From NCBI GenBank assembly GCA_037447655.1, contig JBBHKE010000830.1:1-41921 (forward strand): a stretch of 41,921 bases of DNA, read 5' to 3'. Under the pieces are notes generated by a model. That model was given only the letters and a program-made list of their open reading frames with translations. It had not been told where the DNA came from and did not search any database. Both the position numbers and the translations under genes were made by a program. The first letter of the stretch is position 1. Each line of letters begins with the position of its first letter. This document shows positions 15,901 to 25,690 of this stretch, piece by piece. This DNA comes from Zygnema cylindricum. Its lineage: Eukaryota > Streptophyta > Zygnematophyceae > Zygnematales > Zygnemataceae.

Positions 15901-18900
15901 TATTATGGGTTGGACACTAACAGATGCTTCCTGTTTCAACTCTTTATTCAGACAAAATTGCCCGGAAATTATATTTTTCTCGAAGTTGTTCTTCTCTTTT
16001 GCACATGCAGTAATACTTACCGTAGGTCATTGGAATTACATCGTTTCATCGCCGTTAAGAGTACAAAACATTTCTTTGGTCAAGCAGTTTTTTACCAAAA
16101 ATGCTGAAAGTGGTTTTGATAACACCGATAAAGGAGCAAACAACATGCTATCACAAGTTTTATTGATTCTGACAATAATGTTGGTATTACTACTTAGAAT
16201 CAATAATAAATTTGATTATTCCATTGCTCTTCAAGGGATGGACCACACTGATTACGCATTACATGGAATTTGCATTTATTATTCAAAGTTTTCTGTATAG
16301 GAGAAGAATTACATTGTAAGTCACTTTTAAACGTAGTTGTTTGTTTTTGCAGTTTCTAGGGCGGCATCTTCGTGTGGATCGTGTTTCCGTTCAAACTAAA
16401 AATGGAGTTAAAGGTACAACTGGGAGTTCAGAGGTTGAGTACGATCGCATGCGTTCTGTATTTGTTGGAAACCTTCCATTTGATGTTGAGGTGAGTAAAG
16501 AGATTAGATGTATTTTCTATTTTTTTATTATTTTCCTGGCATTTGACAGTTATTTTACTGTTTTAATATGGTTTGATGGTCATATATGGGTAGAGGAATG
16601 AGGTTGGGAGAGGGAGGGGTGGATGTTCAGGCTTAGTAAGACAGAAATTTTGTGATATCGAGGAGGAAAGAATAGCATTTGTTTAACATCTTTAAAAGAT
16701 TTCATTTCACCTCAAGTTTCTAAATGTAGGGATGATAAAAACAATTTTTTGCCGGCTCTTTTTTTTAGAAGTGAAAGCCAATGTTCCCATATCATTTCCG
16801 AAAATTAGGATTTGTGTTTACATGTATCTATTTCACAGATTTCTGGGGTTTAATCGTTAAAGTTTGGCTTGAATCAGTTTACTCGTAGGCTCACATTATT
16901 GGAATTAACCTACATTTCATAAGTTGTTAAACAGGTTTATGAGTAATTATATGTACAATTACTCTCAGAACTGTACGAAAGTGTGTAATTATTCCATAAT
17001 TGTAAGAAAGTGTATAGTGGTTCTTGAAACTGTACAAAATGTGAGTAAACCTATTAGGATTCATAGTCATCTTTTTTTCAGGTCTTTCTATGTCCTTCTT
17101 GCCTCTCAATCTGAACACTTACTCTTGTTAGTTTTAAAGGGCAGGAAAAGAAGTCATGTTCTACATTCTTAATTTAAAAATTTCCGTGTAAAATTTAAAT
17201 CAAGCTATTAATTTTCAAATTACAAAAACGTCCGAAATGGCCACATATTTTTCCTCACCTGAGACGTTTGATACTTTAGGCTCATCTCTACTTTTTGTGG
17301 GTCCACACTAATTATGGTTGGATGACATAGTTTTGGATGAATTATTAAGAAAGTAGGAATTATGGTCGTTGTTGTTATTTTGGGGACAGGAAGAAGATTT
17401 GCATAAATTATTTGGAGGAGAGGAAGCTCCTGAGGAGATGAAGGGGTCAGTTGAGGCTGTGAGGGTAGTTCGCGATCGCCACTCTAATTTGGGTCGTGGG
17501 ATTGCTTTCGTCCTCTTTAAAACAAAGGTGAGATCATCTGATTTTCTTGCCTTTGAATGCACATTTATACCACATCGAAAGCACGTTTAAAGACATTTTC
17601 AAAGTTATTTAGAAGACATTTTTTTTGGGGTCATGGGATTGCTTCTTCTCTTTCAAAACAAAGGTGTGAAAATTTGAATTTCTTGCCTTTGAGAGCACAT
17701 TGTTATCACATCTAAAGCACATTTTAGAAGATTTTTAGAAGTCATTGAGTAAAAAAATATTGGAAGGCCATTTTGATTTAGGTCGGGGGTGGCTTTTGTT
17801 CTCTTTCAAATACTTCCCTCTCTTTTCTTAAAACACATCTGTTTTGGTGTAAGAACATTTCAATTTGGTCTATGAGACTACAATTATCCTTTTGAAAACA
17901 ATGGTAAGAACAAGATTTTCTCCCCCTTTTTATGAAAAAGAAATACATTTGCTTTGTGTAAGAACAGTTCAATTTTTTCTTTTGGGACTGTTTTTGTGCT
18001 TTTTGAAACAAAGGTGCAAACTTTCGAGTTAATAATTCGAGTTAATAAGCTTGTAACAGATACGGTTTAGGAGAAACTGTTCCTAAGTTCAATTATAAAG
18101 AAAAATGAACTTTCACTTTCTTTTACTTTACGTTCACTTTTTCTTTTACTTTTACTTTTACTCTTACGTTTACTTTTACCTTTATGAACTTCCACTTCTA
18201 CTTTTGTTTACCTTTGTCCTTTTTTTAACTTTATGAGCATTTACTTTTATTTTTTACTTTTATGCAAATTCTACTTTTTTTTGTGTGGAACAGAATAGTG
18301 AAGAACTGTGAATGTACAGTTTTATCACAGAACTTGTTATAATAGTAATCTACACTAAATCAAACCGAATTTTTGTTATTGTTAATAACAATACTAATAA
18401 TAATCATATTAATAATCATAATAATAATAGTTATTAATGTTATTGCATTTGCTACAAATTTTGCTGGAAGAAAGGAGGTATTTTTTTATTCTTACTTATA
18501 AAAATCAATACTGGAAATTTTGAGGTGGGAACAGAAAGCTGCAAAAAGTGTTTTGGAGACAAAAGACATAAAACTCCAAAAAAGGGTTTTGAGAATTTCA
18601 AGACCTTTAGCAAATTCAAAAAATAGTGGATCAAACACTGTTGACAAAACCTACAAAAAAGGGAATGAGACGAGCGACATAAAGGAAGGATTCGAGAGGA
18701 GGAAGGAGGAGGAGGAAGGAAAAGGTAAGACGGAAGGAGAGAGTGAGGGGAAGAAGAGAAAAAGAGAGTCATGGGAAGGTCTTAGATCCCAGAAAACGGA
18801 TGGAAAGATTGGGAAAAAAATTGGGAAGTCGATGAAACAACTTGGAGGTTTAGATGGGTCTTTTGGGGGAGAAAGTGGGGATAGAGGGAGAGGGAGAGGG

Positions 18901-19002
18901 AGAGATAGAAATATGCGAGGAGGAAAATCGGGGTGCCAAAAGACCGGCAGTTGCGGCGAGAAAACTTGCTTTGAAAGCTATGGCAATGAGAGGAAATTCT
19001 AA
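12573..19002 (+). CDS. RBM34: RBM34/Nop12-type nucleolar RNA-binding protein
   Basis: Predicted nucleolar protein of the RBM34/Nop12 family, which takes part in pre-60S ribosome maturation in yeast (family knowledge). Exons: 12573-12917, 13930-13988, 15473-15542, 16353-16490, 17390-17527, 18535-19002. All introns are GT-AG and frames join (345, 404, 474, 612, 750 nt, then 468 with stop), giving 405 residues. Residues 1-65 are basic/acidic low complexity (RRRKRKREFEEDEEDDD, KKKKKK). RRM1 follows with RNP2 IFIGNLP and RNP1 CNAYLVFK. RRM2 has RNP2 VFVGNLPF and RNP1 GRGIAFVLFK. The tail is Lys/Glu/Gly-rich with WEGLRSQK. The start ATG sits in AACCATGG after an AAACCCTAAC leader. An in-frame upstream ATG-like extension to 12480 runs into transposon sequence and is rejected. 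The C-terminal KRPAVAARK motif is out of frame (see finding). Confidence 0.93.
12918..13929. other. RBM34 intron 1
   Basis: AT-rich 1.0 kb intron with T-runs at 12929-12944 and about 13247-13268. No transposon ends or RNA gene recognised. Confidence 0.7.
13930..13988 (+). CDS. RBM34: RBM34 exon 2 (59 nt, residues 116-135)
   Basis: Acceptor TTTGTCAACCCAG/ACAAAA, donor CAAAG/GTATTT. Encodes TKMPRKAAVITGQLSDVRQ plus a split serine codon. The family has a PRKAAVI-type segment here between RNP2 and RNP1 of RRM1. Confidence 0.92.
14331..14404. repeat. 37-bp direct tandem duplication in RBM34 intron 2
   Basis: Two nearly identical units, GTCTATGGTGTCCATGG... at 14331-14367 and GTCTATGGTGTTCATGG... 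at 14368-14404, each ending GACTGTAACATAAC. They differ at one base. Confidence 0.95.
14835..15206. mobile_element. TA-flanked MITE, group E, in RBM34 intron 2
   Basis: Ends TACATCGCTCATCGATATTA and TAATAACGATGAGTGGTGTA (imperfect inverted repeats, followed inward by GTGTTAA). The interior (TGTACGACAAGTCT, CGTCCATGTG, GTTAGCCGCC) matches the remnant at 37272-37592. 372 bp. Confidence 0.9.
15257..15360. mobile_element. Small GGAAACGYTATA-type MITE remnant, group F
   Basis: AACACATGGAAATGCTATAT on the left and GGGTAACCACAAATAGTGTT/TCCATACGTT on the right form decayed inverted repeats like those at 19661-19804. Confidence 0.65.
15473..15542 (+). CDS. RBM34: RBM34 exon 3 (70 nt, residues 135-158)
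   Basis: Acceptor TTGTTTGCAG/TTGTAA, donor AAAGAA/GTAAGTG. Encodes (S)CNAYLVFKTEESAIAALES and NAKE, containing RNP1 of RRM1. Confidence 0.93.
15543..16352. other. RBM34 intron 3
   Basis: 0.8 kb AT-rich intron. It contains an open frame of 188 codons on the plus strand (15734-16300) with no recognisable domain. Its composition is that of the intron, so I do not call it a gene. Confidence 0.6.
16353..16490 (+). CDS. RBM34: RBM34 exon 4 (residues 159-204)
   Basis: Acceptor TTGTTTTTGCAG/TTTCTAG, donor GTTGAG/GTGAGTA. Encodes FLGRHLRVDRVSVQTKN, a short linker, then RMRSVFVGNLPFDVE (RNP2 of RRM2). Confidence 0.93.
16491..17389. other. RBM34 intron 4
   Basis: 0.9 kb intron. A degenerate repeat of GTGTGTAATTATT.../AACTGTACGAAAGTGTG type sits at about 16935-17040. 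Nothing else recognised. Confidence 0.6.
17390..17527 (+). CDS. RBM34: RBM34 exon 5 (residues 205-250)
   Basis: Acceptor TTGGGGACAG/GAAGAA, donor ACAAAG/GTGAGA. Encodes EEDLHKLFGGEEAPEEMKG, VEAVRVVRDRHSNLGRG and IAFVLFKTK. RNP1 of RRM2 is at the 3' end, and this end is repeated in the following intron. Confidence 0.93.
17485..18020 (+). repeat. Five copies of the RBM34 exon 5 donor edge
   Basis: The last about 40 coding bases of exon 5 plus donor recur in the intron: functional donor GT at 17528, copies with GT at 17664-17665, a donorless copy at 17771-17810, and copies with GT at 17904 and 18014. The words GGGATTGCTT and TTTCAAAACAAAGGTG in copy 2, and GGGACTGTTTTTGTGCT and TTTGAAACAAAGGTG in copy 5, show the descent. 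Copies 1 and 2 also share over 80 bp of downstream intron (TCTTGCCTTTGA, ATCACATCTAAAGCAC). Confidence 0.88.
18105..18290. repeat. (CTTTTA)n tract in RBM34 intron 5
   Basis: Imperfect ACTTTT/CTTTTA hexamer array on plus. Confidence 0.88.
18370..18450. repeat. (AAT)n-type AT-rich stretch
   Basis: AATAATAATCATAATAAT-type imperfect trinucleotide run in RBM34 intron 5. Confidence 0.85.
18535..19002 (+). CDS. RBM34: RBM34 exon 6 (residues 251-405), C-terminal
   Basis: Begins KAAKSVLETKDIKLQKRVLR, completing RRM2, with spacing from FKTK that fits the family. The acceptor GGGAACAG lacks a pyrimidine tract, so the exact boundary is less certain. The tail has KKRKRESWEGLRSQK, a Lys-rich stretch and RGRGRGR. 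In this frame translation stops at 19000-19002. The frame carrying KRPAVAARK stops at 19043-19045. Confidence 0.8.
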   Translation, partial: KAAKSVLETKDIKLQKRVLRISRPLANSKNSGSNTVDKTYKKGNETSDIKEGFERRKEEEEGKGKTEGESEGKKRKRESWEGLRSQKTDGKIGKKIGKSMKQLGGLDGSFGGESGDRGRGRGRDRNMRGGKSGCQKTGSCGEKTCFESYGNERKF

Positions 19003-19280
19003 GGGAGATGAGAGTGGTGGAGATATGGGCGGAGAAGGGAATTGAGATGGAGGGAGAGAGGAAGGAGGGAGGAGAATGGGGACTGTGAGGGGAGGAGAAG
19101 GAGGGAGCGGGGAAGGAGGGGGGGGGACGAGAGGAGGGGATGGAGGTGATGGAGGTGGTTTGTTTCCTAGTACTGGTGTTGATATCGGGGGCATTAACCT
19201 GGAGGGAGGGAGAGGAGGGAGAGGAGGGAGGGGAGAGAGAGGTGGGAGAGGTGGGAGAGGGAGAGGACGGGCGGATTGAA
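18880..19280 (+). repeat. GGA/GAGGGA-rich 3' end of RBM34
   Basis: Purine-rich region from the last coding part into the presumed 3' UTR. In the KRPAVAARK frame, after the TGA at 19043-19045, it stays open to 19279 and reads as Gly/Arg-rich (GGRGGRGGRGERGGRGG). This could be an RGG-type tail or only the translation of a GGGAGA repeat. Confidence 0.6.
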
Positions 19281-19660
19281 AAAGAGAAAGTTTTTGAGAA
19301 TGTTGGAGTGACAACAAATAATTTTTAGTTGCCCATTTTTATGAATGACATCGTTTGTCGACTTTTTTTGTTTTTTTTTTTAGTTTTTAAAGAGAATGAG
19401 AGGAGGGATGCGATAATTGTTTTTTGTCCATTTGTTGTGGCAAAAGTTGACAAGAAGTGTTTATGATTTTTTTTACGAGGAATCAAATTTTCCGATGAGA
19501 GTTTTCACACGTGTTTTATCAAATTCAAATTCAGTTTAGCGTTTTTCAGGGTTTTTGAAAACCTAATTGTCAAAAAATCGTTTCCCGATAATCGTTGAAA
19601 AATCAAATTCGTTTTCGGCGGTTTTGTGATACACGGTGTTTTCTGTGCATTTAGATTAAT
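19281..19660. other. RBM34 3' flank
   Basis: AT-rich, probable 3' UTR and beyond. A lone GATACACGGTGT at about 19628-19639 looks like a group A MITE end without its partner. No polyadenylation signal could be assigned with confidence. Confidence 0.45.
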
Positions 19661-19804
19661 AGGTTTACTGTGTGGAAACAATTGGAAACGTTATATGTTG
19701 GTTCTTCGTATAGTATGCGTACTAAATGTGTATTTCTTGTTTAGTATGTGTATTGTATGGGGTAACAACGTATAGCGTTTCCAGTTGTTTTTACACATTA
19801 AACC
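19661..19804. mobile_element. Small MITE, group F
   Basis: AGGTTTACTGTGTGGAAACA at the left and its imperfect complement at the right (CAGTTGTTTTTACACATTAA then ACCT), with GGAAACGTTATATGTTG/CAACGTATAGCGTTTCC inside. 144 bp. Confidence 0.85.
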
Positions 19805-19871
19805 TCTCCTCTCCCTCTCCCTTTCCCTCACCCTCTCCCTCTTCCTCTCCCTCTGTCTCCCTCTCCCTCCA
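19805..19871. repeat. (CCCTCT)n tract
   Basis: Pyrimidine-rich run directly abutting the group F MITE. Confidence 0.9.
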
Positions 19872-21036
19872 TTGAAAGCATATGTTGCAATTGTTAAACT
19901 TCGATTTGCTTCATATGTTGACTTCGGTCAACCAAAAAATCCTAGAAAACCTTCAGAATAAAATAGCAAAAGTGGTAGTTGGGTTATGACCATTTGTTTA
20001 AATGACTCTGGGTTGTTGTTTTATGTCCTTTTTTCCATAAATAGTACATAAATAGGGAAAATATTTTTAAGAACCCTAAAAAACCCTAAAAAACCCTCCC
20101 TTATTTCAATTTAGTTGAAAGTAGCTTATAGAAATCCTTGTTAAGTTTCTAGCTTTGTCTAAGAGTGAGAGAGGGAGAGAGGGAGAGAGGACACAAACAT
20201 GGAAGTTGTTCATGATGTACCAAGGCGTTTGTGAGATACGTTTAATTACGATTCTACCTCTAAGATGAACCAAAGCGCTCGTAAGGTTAAAATCGTGTGC
20301 AAATCACCAGAAGAGTAAAGGTGTAAACAAGATTTTTCCTTTAAATGTTTAAACGCTGCGTTGTACATTGTCCCCAGTCTCTACTGTGCATGATATTATC
20401 AAGCCTGGCAGCACTGGTCTTTTCTGGTTCTACGTCTCAGTTCCATTTGTTTATCATAGCTGATTTTGAGATAAGTAGGTCGGTTATCATAAGTTGAAAG
20501 TAGTCAACTTTGCATGCTGTCAGCTATTAGTAGGTCTGTACATATATCAAAAGAATTTGCGGCAAGCAAAGAAGGTATTTACGGCGAGTAAAAAACATAT
20601 TTACGGCAAGTGTTTTCCTTTTTCATTGTAAAGCCTACAACAGTCGAGTTTTGTAATAATTTACGCGAAACTCTGCGAGTTGTTTTTTCCTCTCAAGAGT
20701 GGTTTTGAATCGACGCAAGAGATTACGAAATTAATTTCAAACACGTGTAAAATCTGCACGAAAAGTCTATAAGTTTATGGCACATAACGTGTTAAAATCT
20801 GTCTGCTAGCCGGCAAATATTTTACTGCCAGAGTGCCGGTTTAGGTGGTTGCTTTCAGTAATAATCAGATAAGAAGTGGAATCGGGACATAGAACTAGAA
20901 ACCCTAAAACAGGTGCAGTCTGCTTTGAGCCATTAATGATAGTAAAAGCGTTAACATATAAATGATCGAGCTCAGGCCAATAGCTAAGCAGTGGAACAGT
21001 GACATATAAACGAAAAAATCTTAAAAAATTGTACAG
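19872..21036. other. Intergenic, no gene seen
   Basis: AT-rich. Contains AACCCTAAAAAACCCTAA at about 20073-20097, a short GAGAGG run at 20166-20192, and three imperfect TTTACGGCAAG/GAG units at 20560-20610. Confidence 0.6.
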
Positions 21037-21242
21037 TACACCGCAAATCGTTATTAGTGTTTAATAACACTAATTCGGTCGTGACTTTTTTTGACCAAAA
21101 ATCACACGATATAGTTAACAACATTATTTAAGGACGTGGACTACAATCTGCCACGTCTCCTTTTGCTCTAAACTAGTATTGTTAATTCTAATTTCGCATT
21201 AAAAAAAAAAAATCTCTAACACTGATAACGATTAGCGGTGTA
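21037..21242. mobile_element. TA-flanked MITE, group E-like
   Basis: Ends TACACCGCAAATCGTTATTA and TAACGATTAGCGGTGTA, inverted, with GTGTTTAATAACACTAATT inside the left end. 206 bp, no coding capacity. Confidence 0.9.
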
Positions 21243-22103
21243 GTTTGCTTTGAACCATTACTGAGAAAAACAAAACTGTGACACGGAATCACTAGGCAGT
21301 CGCTTGTGCAGTATACTTTTCGGGAAATGAATGATAAGTGCATGCATATTTTGGTTGGGAAAAGCAATTATATCAGTCTGTACGAAGCAGTACGTTATAC
21401 GTACGAAATAGCACACATTTGATACTGTAGTGGTATTAGACATTGGGGGGAGGGCTTATTTGGCGGGCGGCGGAGACCTTCGAGGAGGATTTTGGCCGGG
21501 CAATGTAAATCCCTCCTAGTACATGATAAGGACAGAAAATGATGGCGCGAAGCGCGGAGATTTTTTTTTAGGACTCTCCTCGGTGATTAGGTCAGATGGA
21601 CAAAAAAAAAAAAAAAAAAAAAATATAGGTTATTTTAAATAGTGTGGATAACGGACGAGGTCTGACCGTGCAGAATTGTACTTTTATAAGTAAAAAGGTA
21701 CAAATAATGATTTAATAGAATCGCGCTCGCACGTGAAATCGCACTAAACAAAAAGATCAATCACATCGGAAAAAAGCCGTTCGCATAACTCTCGTCCGTC
21801 GACAGCATCGTCGTCAGTGTGAACATTAACTGACATTCAATGCGACAAATATTATTAGCGTCATAATGACGTCAATACTATACCGGACTGACACATTTTG
21901 TACGTCTACGTAATTTAATGTTCATAATTATCGCGCACGTAATTATCGCCGACATAACCCAATATAGAATAACTAAATAAATTAGAGTAAACTTCATAGT
22001 TGAAAAAGCTCTATCACATAAATTAGCGTCAATTACTCTAATTATTTTTTTTGGTTTTTTTACTCTAATTTTTTCATTACTCTAATTACGATTCGCGGTG
22101 TAC
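21243..22103. mobile_element. Degenerate group B-like MITE sequence
   Basis: A right end TACTCTAATTACGATTCGCG + GTGTA closes at 22103. Inside, TTTAAATAGTGTGG, GGTCTGACCGT and AGTAAAAAGGTAC resemble, in reverse, the interior of the group B element at 30726. The left end was not found. A23 run at 21602-21624. The part before about 21630 is unassigned. Confidence 0.5.
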
Positions 22104-22324
22104 CAGCCGATTTTTAGGGCAAGGTTCATTATATCGCACGTCAGAAAACCGCCGTCAGTAGTAACGAGTGAAATAAAAAATTGAGACCGCACGTGTCACA
22201 TTATAACCACACGTGCAGAAAATAAAAAAACACCTATCGGGCAAACGTCCTCAAAATCTCTCCAAAAACGTCCTACGTGGCGAGTACAGCAGCTGGTGTA
22301 CTTTTGCACGAAAACGGCCAAATG

Positions 22325-22510
22325 TGGACGTTACAAAGTGCAAACAGTACATGTACGGACATTCATCTGTACCTGTATACGGCGGAATGACGTTACGAAA
22401 GTGCAAACAGTTCCAAGTACGGATGCTTCATCTGAACCGCTAATATTGTCGACGTTACAAAGTACAAAAAGTACATGAACGGACTTTCATACTTACTATT
22501 AATATCGTGG
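22325..22510. repeat. Three tandem units of about 60 bp
   Basis: GACGTTACAAAGTGCAAACA (22329), GACGTTACGAAAGTGCAAAC (about 22389) and GACGTTACAAAGTACAAAAA (about 22450), each followed by ...GTACGGA...TTCATCTG or close to it. Overlapping short open frames here are by-products of the repeat. Confidence 0.85.
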
Positions 22511-22847
22511 ATTGTTCGAAGCACATTTTTCTCGTGCGGTTCAATGGTACAAAAACGCGGTCATAAAAGTCAGCCGTGACAAGGACCACCGACAATTGGG
22601 TAGAGGTTGTGACGTCGGCGCGAGATCGTTTACAACCAATCAGAAATCCTTTCTGACACGTGTCACAAGTCAATTGAAGTCTCCACTACACAAGTGTTGG
22701 CTCATAACGGGATGCGACATGGATCACCACTATGGCTTGGTCACGTCTATTGTCACTTTCAGGTTAGACAGTTTAAACGTTTGTACGTTTAAACGAGTTT
22801 AACGCAAACTTAACGATGAAGATTCTGGGTAGTTTGTACGATAAAAG
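22511..22847. other. Intergenic, palindromic GTTTAAAC cluster
   Basis: Contains GTTTAAACGTTTGTACGTTT at about 22769, a near-palindrome. No gene recognised. Confidence 0.5.
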
Positions 22848-23036
22848 TACACCTTGTAGCGCTATTATTGTGCTTTTCTCCGTGCACACGTGTTCGATTT
22901 TCACTTAGAGATCGTCAATCGGAAGGCAAGAAGCTTATATTTCCATTGCAACCGTCAGATTAATAATCCGACACTTGTGGACGGAGAAAAATGAGTAAAC
23001 GCCGGAAAAGGCGTGCCTATATTGATACGCGGTGTA
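22848..23036. mobile_element. TA-flanked MITE, group A
   Basis: Ends TACACCTTGTAGCGCTATTA and ATATTGATACGCGGTGTA, imperfect inverted repeats. The interior has CTTTTCTCCGTGCACACGTG and CAACCGTCAGATTAATAATC, shared with the other group A copies. 189 bp. Confidence 0.85.
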
Positions 23037-25690
23037 CTTTCGTACTAAAATCCAATTGTTTCAATACCAGCTAGGTTATACTATGTGAAATCTTATGATA
23101 AATAGATTTTTATTGCCCACCATTTTATAACCCTAAGTTATTTGAAGGGGAAATAAAAAAGCCTCCAGGGTTTAAAAAAAACAAACATAAGTAGTTTGTA
23201 TATGCTATTGTCTTTTTAACATTCCAGCTTCACAGTTTTCTTTTTCATTTGCTGCTACATTATCATGGTTTTCTATGTGTATCGACAACCAATAGCAAAG
23301 AACCAAAAAAACCCTTTTTATATTATTATTACATTTTTTATTTTTCTGTCGCGCTAAGTTTTAATGATATAAAGAGCAAAAGAACCATGAGAAGAAAACA
23401 ATACATTTATAGTATTTGGAAGAGACATATAATGAGTTGAAGGATAAGTAAGACAAAGGGTTTAGACGTTTGAACAAGATACTTAACTGTTTAACAAATC
23501 CATTAGTACATCATTTAAACACACAACTGATCACTTTCTCCCATAGTTCCAAAAGTGGTTTAATTACAAAGGTGTAAAATACATTTTAATATTTTGCTAG
23601 ATGGGATATTTCTAATCTAGTAATACATGGAGCACACCATATTTAAAAGTTTATGTTGTCTTTTGACAAATTATTCTTCTATGTGACATTTAACAGCTAG
23701 CACGTGTGCAAAACTGGTAGGTTGCTGAAAGTTAAGGTCCTACGGACCCGTCAATAACTTGGAGGAGTGGTGTTTATTGGAAAAATACTCCACTATGAAT
23801 TTGACCGCATGTGACGACATCCACTGCGTCAACAAAATCGGTATATCACCGATGTAAAATCGGTAAGTTATTTTGACATCACCGTATCGTTTGCATCGTC
23901 AAATCATCAACATCGGCAAAATATCCTCAAAAGAAGACAACTTCAACATATAGGCATCGACTTCTCAGGTTATTTCTAAAAAAATCAGTTAAATCGTAAA
24001 CATAGGTAGACAGAACGTCTACCCGGATACTATCAAACGTCGGTATGATGCGATATGGCGCAACTCTAGATTTCACGATAATGGCTAGTGAAAAACGTAC
24101 CGGATGGCAAAATTTGATTTATGACAAAAGGACAAACTATAAACCAGATTGATAGATATTTCTACTTGTCGGAGTGCATAAAAGCCTTTTCTTGCGAGCT
24201 GAATTGAAGATTGTCAGTTGAATTAAACATTCATCAAAAGGTGGAAATTTATCGCACAATGGTGTTTCACGTGAGAAGCGACAGATGCAAGATGACGGAT
24301 TCATCTTACAGTCTTGGTGAATATCTGTAGGTTTTTTAAAACAAAAGATTAAAATGTTTTACATAACATTTCGCAATAGAATTGTCTTGTGGCATAACAT
24401 GAGCCCTAAGACAAGTAACTATAGAAAAGTAAATTTAAAAATCTGAATAACTTACTAAAATTGACGTTCTAACACTCTATTAGCTAATGTAATATGTTAC
24501 AACAAAACTCGCCACAATTTGGATTTTTAATTCAGATTTTGTTGATGTGTTTTCTACAGCCTTAAATATGTACTATACGTATCACTTTCGCATTAAACCT
24601 TTTTTACAAATTGTGTGCGTATAATATGGGCACACAGAATTGCAGTTCTTAAATATTCTTTGTCTTGGTACTAGCGTAGTTACCGAAAAAGGTTCTAAGT
24701 ATCAGGGTGGGTAAATGAATTCATGTATGTCTATGGAACCACCACATAAGGCTCAAAAAATCACGATTACAACCTGGAAATATTTAAAAAACAGTGACGA
24801 TTCTCCTTAGGCTCATACATTTTTGTGCAGCCTGTTACATACTCTTTTCTGTCAAAATTCTCCACGCCATAGTTTATACAAAACATTTTCACACTGGAAT
24901 TGTCTTCCAATTTCTTTGCGACCACGCCGATAATGTTAGATTTTTTCCCAGCATGTCTCCCAGATTTCAATCCACATGTGCATTTTTTGTTATATTCTCG
25001 TTGTGGCGACCCCCGAGCAACCTAAATCATGACGTAGGTTGTCAAATACAGATGACGGGTGTAAACGCCATTTAGACACAAAAATGCTCTTGATAGAACG
25101 GCGGTTGTTTGTTACATGGACTTGGGATAATGTTCACATAATCCCCATGTACTTGTTTTCCCTTCAAATGCGGGAATTCGGACACAAATCCGTAAGTAAT
25201 TTAATTAACAGCCGTACGTTTTCTCATGGAATGCCACTCTAAACTATTTTATAAAGCACTGTTGTGCCAGTTGACGAACTTTTTGAGAAGAAGAAAAACC
25301 AACCAATTGTGTCCTCTAGTCACAAATGATTGTTTTTTGTTTTATTACTTTTATCCATGCCGCTTAATTTTGGGTACGAGCCACCCTCTCAAAAGTTGAA
25401 AACACTGATATGACAAATTGACAAATCGATATATTTTGACAGCTCACTTAGACTAAGTTTTGCCAAGGGGAGCAAAAATGAGTCCCAGCGTAGAGGGGTC
25501 TTACTAAGAATGGAAAACTCAAGAAACACACATATACGAAATATGTGGTTTTGAAATAACAACGGACGAAGTGCAATCAACGACAGTCTTGGATATGACC
25601 ATTTTAACCTTGCGATTAACTCACTAACCTTGAAGTAGTGAAGGAAACCCGAGACACTACTCAATGTGCATTTTTTAAAAGTGCAATGAC
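23037..25690. other. Intergenic, nothing recognised
   Basis: About 2.65 kb of AT-rich sequence. All open frames are short, overlapping and without a domain I know. No RNA gene, no transposon ends. Confidence 0.6.

Noticed and set aside
15734-16300. 188-codon plus-strand frame inside RBM34 intron 3
   Set aside because: No domain I recognise, intron-like AT composition, and it lies wholly between two well-supported splice sites of the host gene.
18850-19317. 155-codon proline-rich minus-strand frame opposite the RBM34 tail
   Set aside because: Antisense reading of a GGA-rich coding region and repeat.
20073-20097. Interstitial telomere array
   Set aside because: Only two or three AAAAAACCCT-like units with the wrong period. 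Not a telomere repeat tract.
22213-22802. Overlapping 60-96 codon frames as a gene
   Set aside because: They arise from a 60-bp tandem repeat and have no domain.
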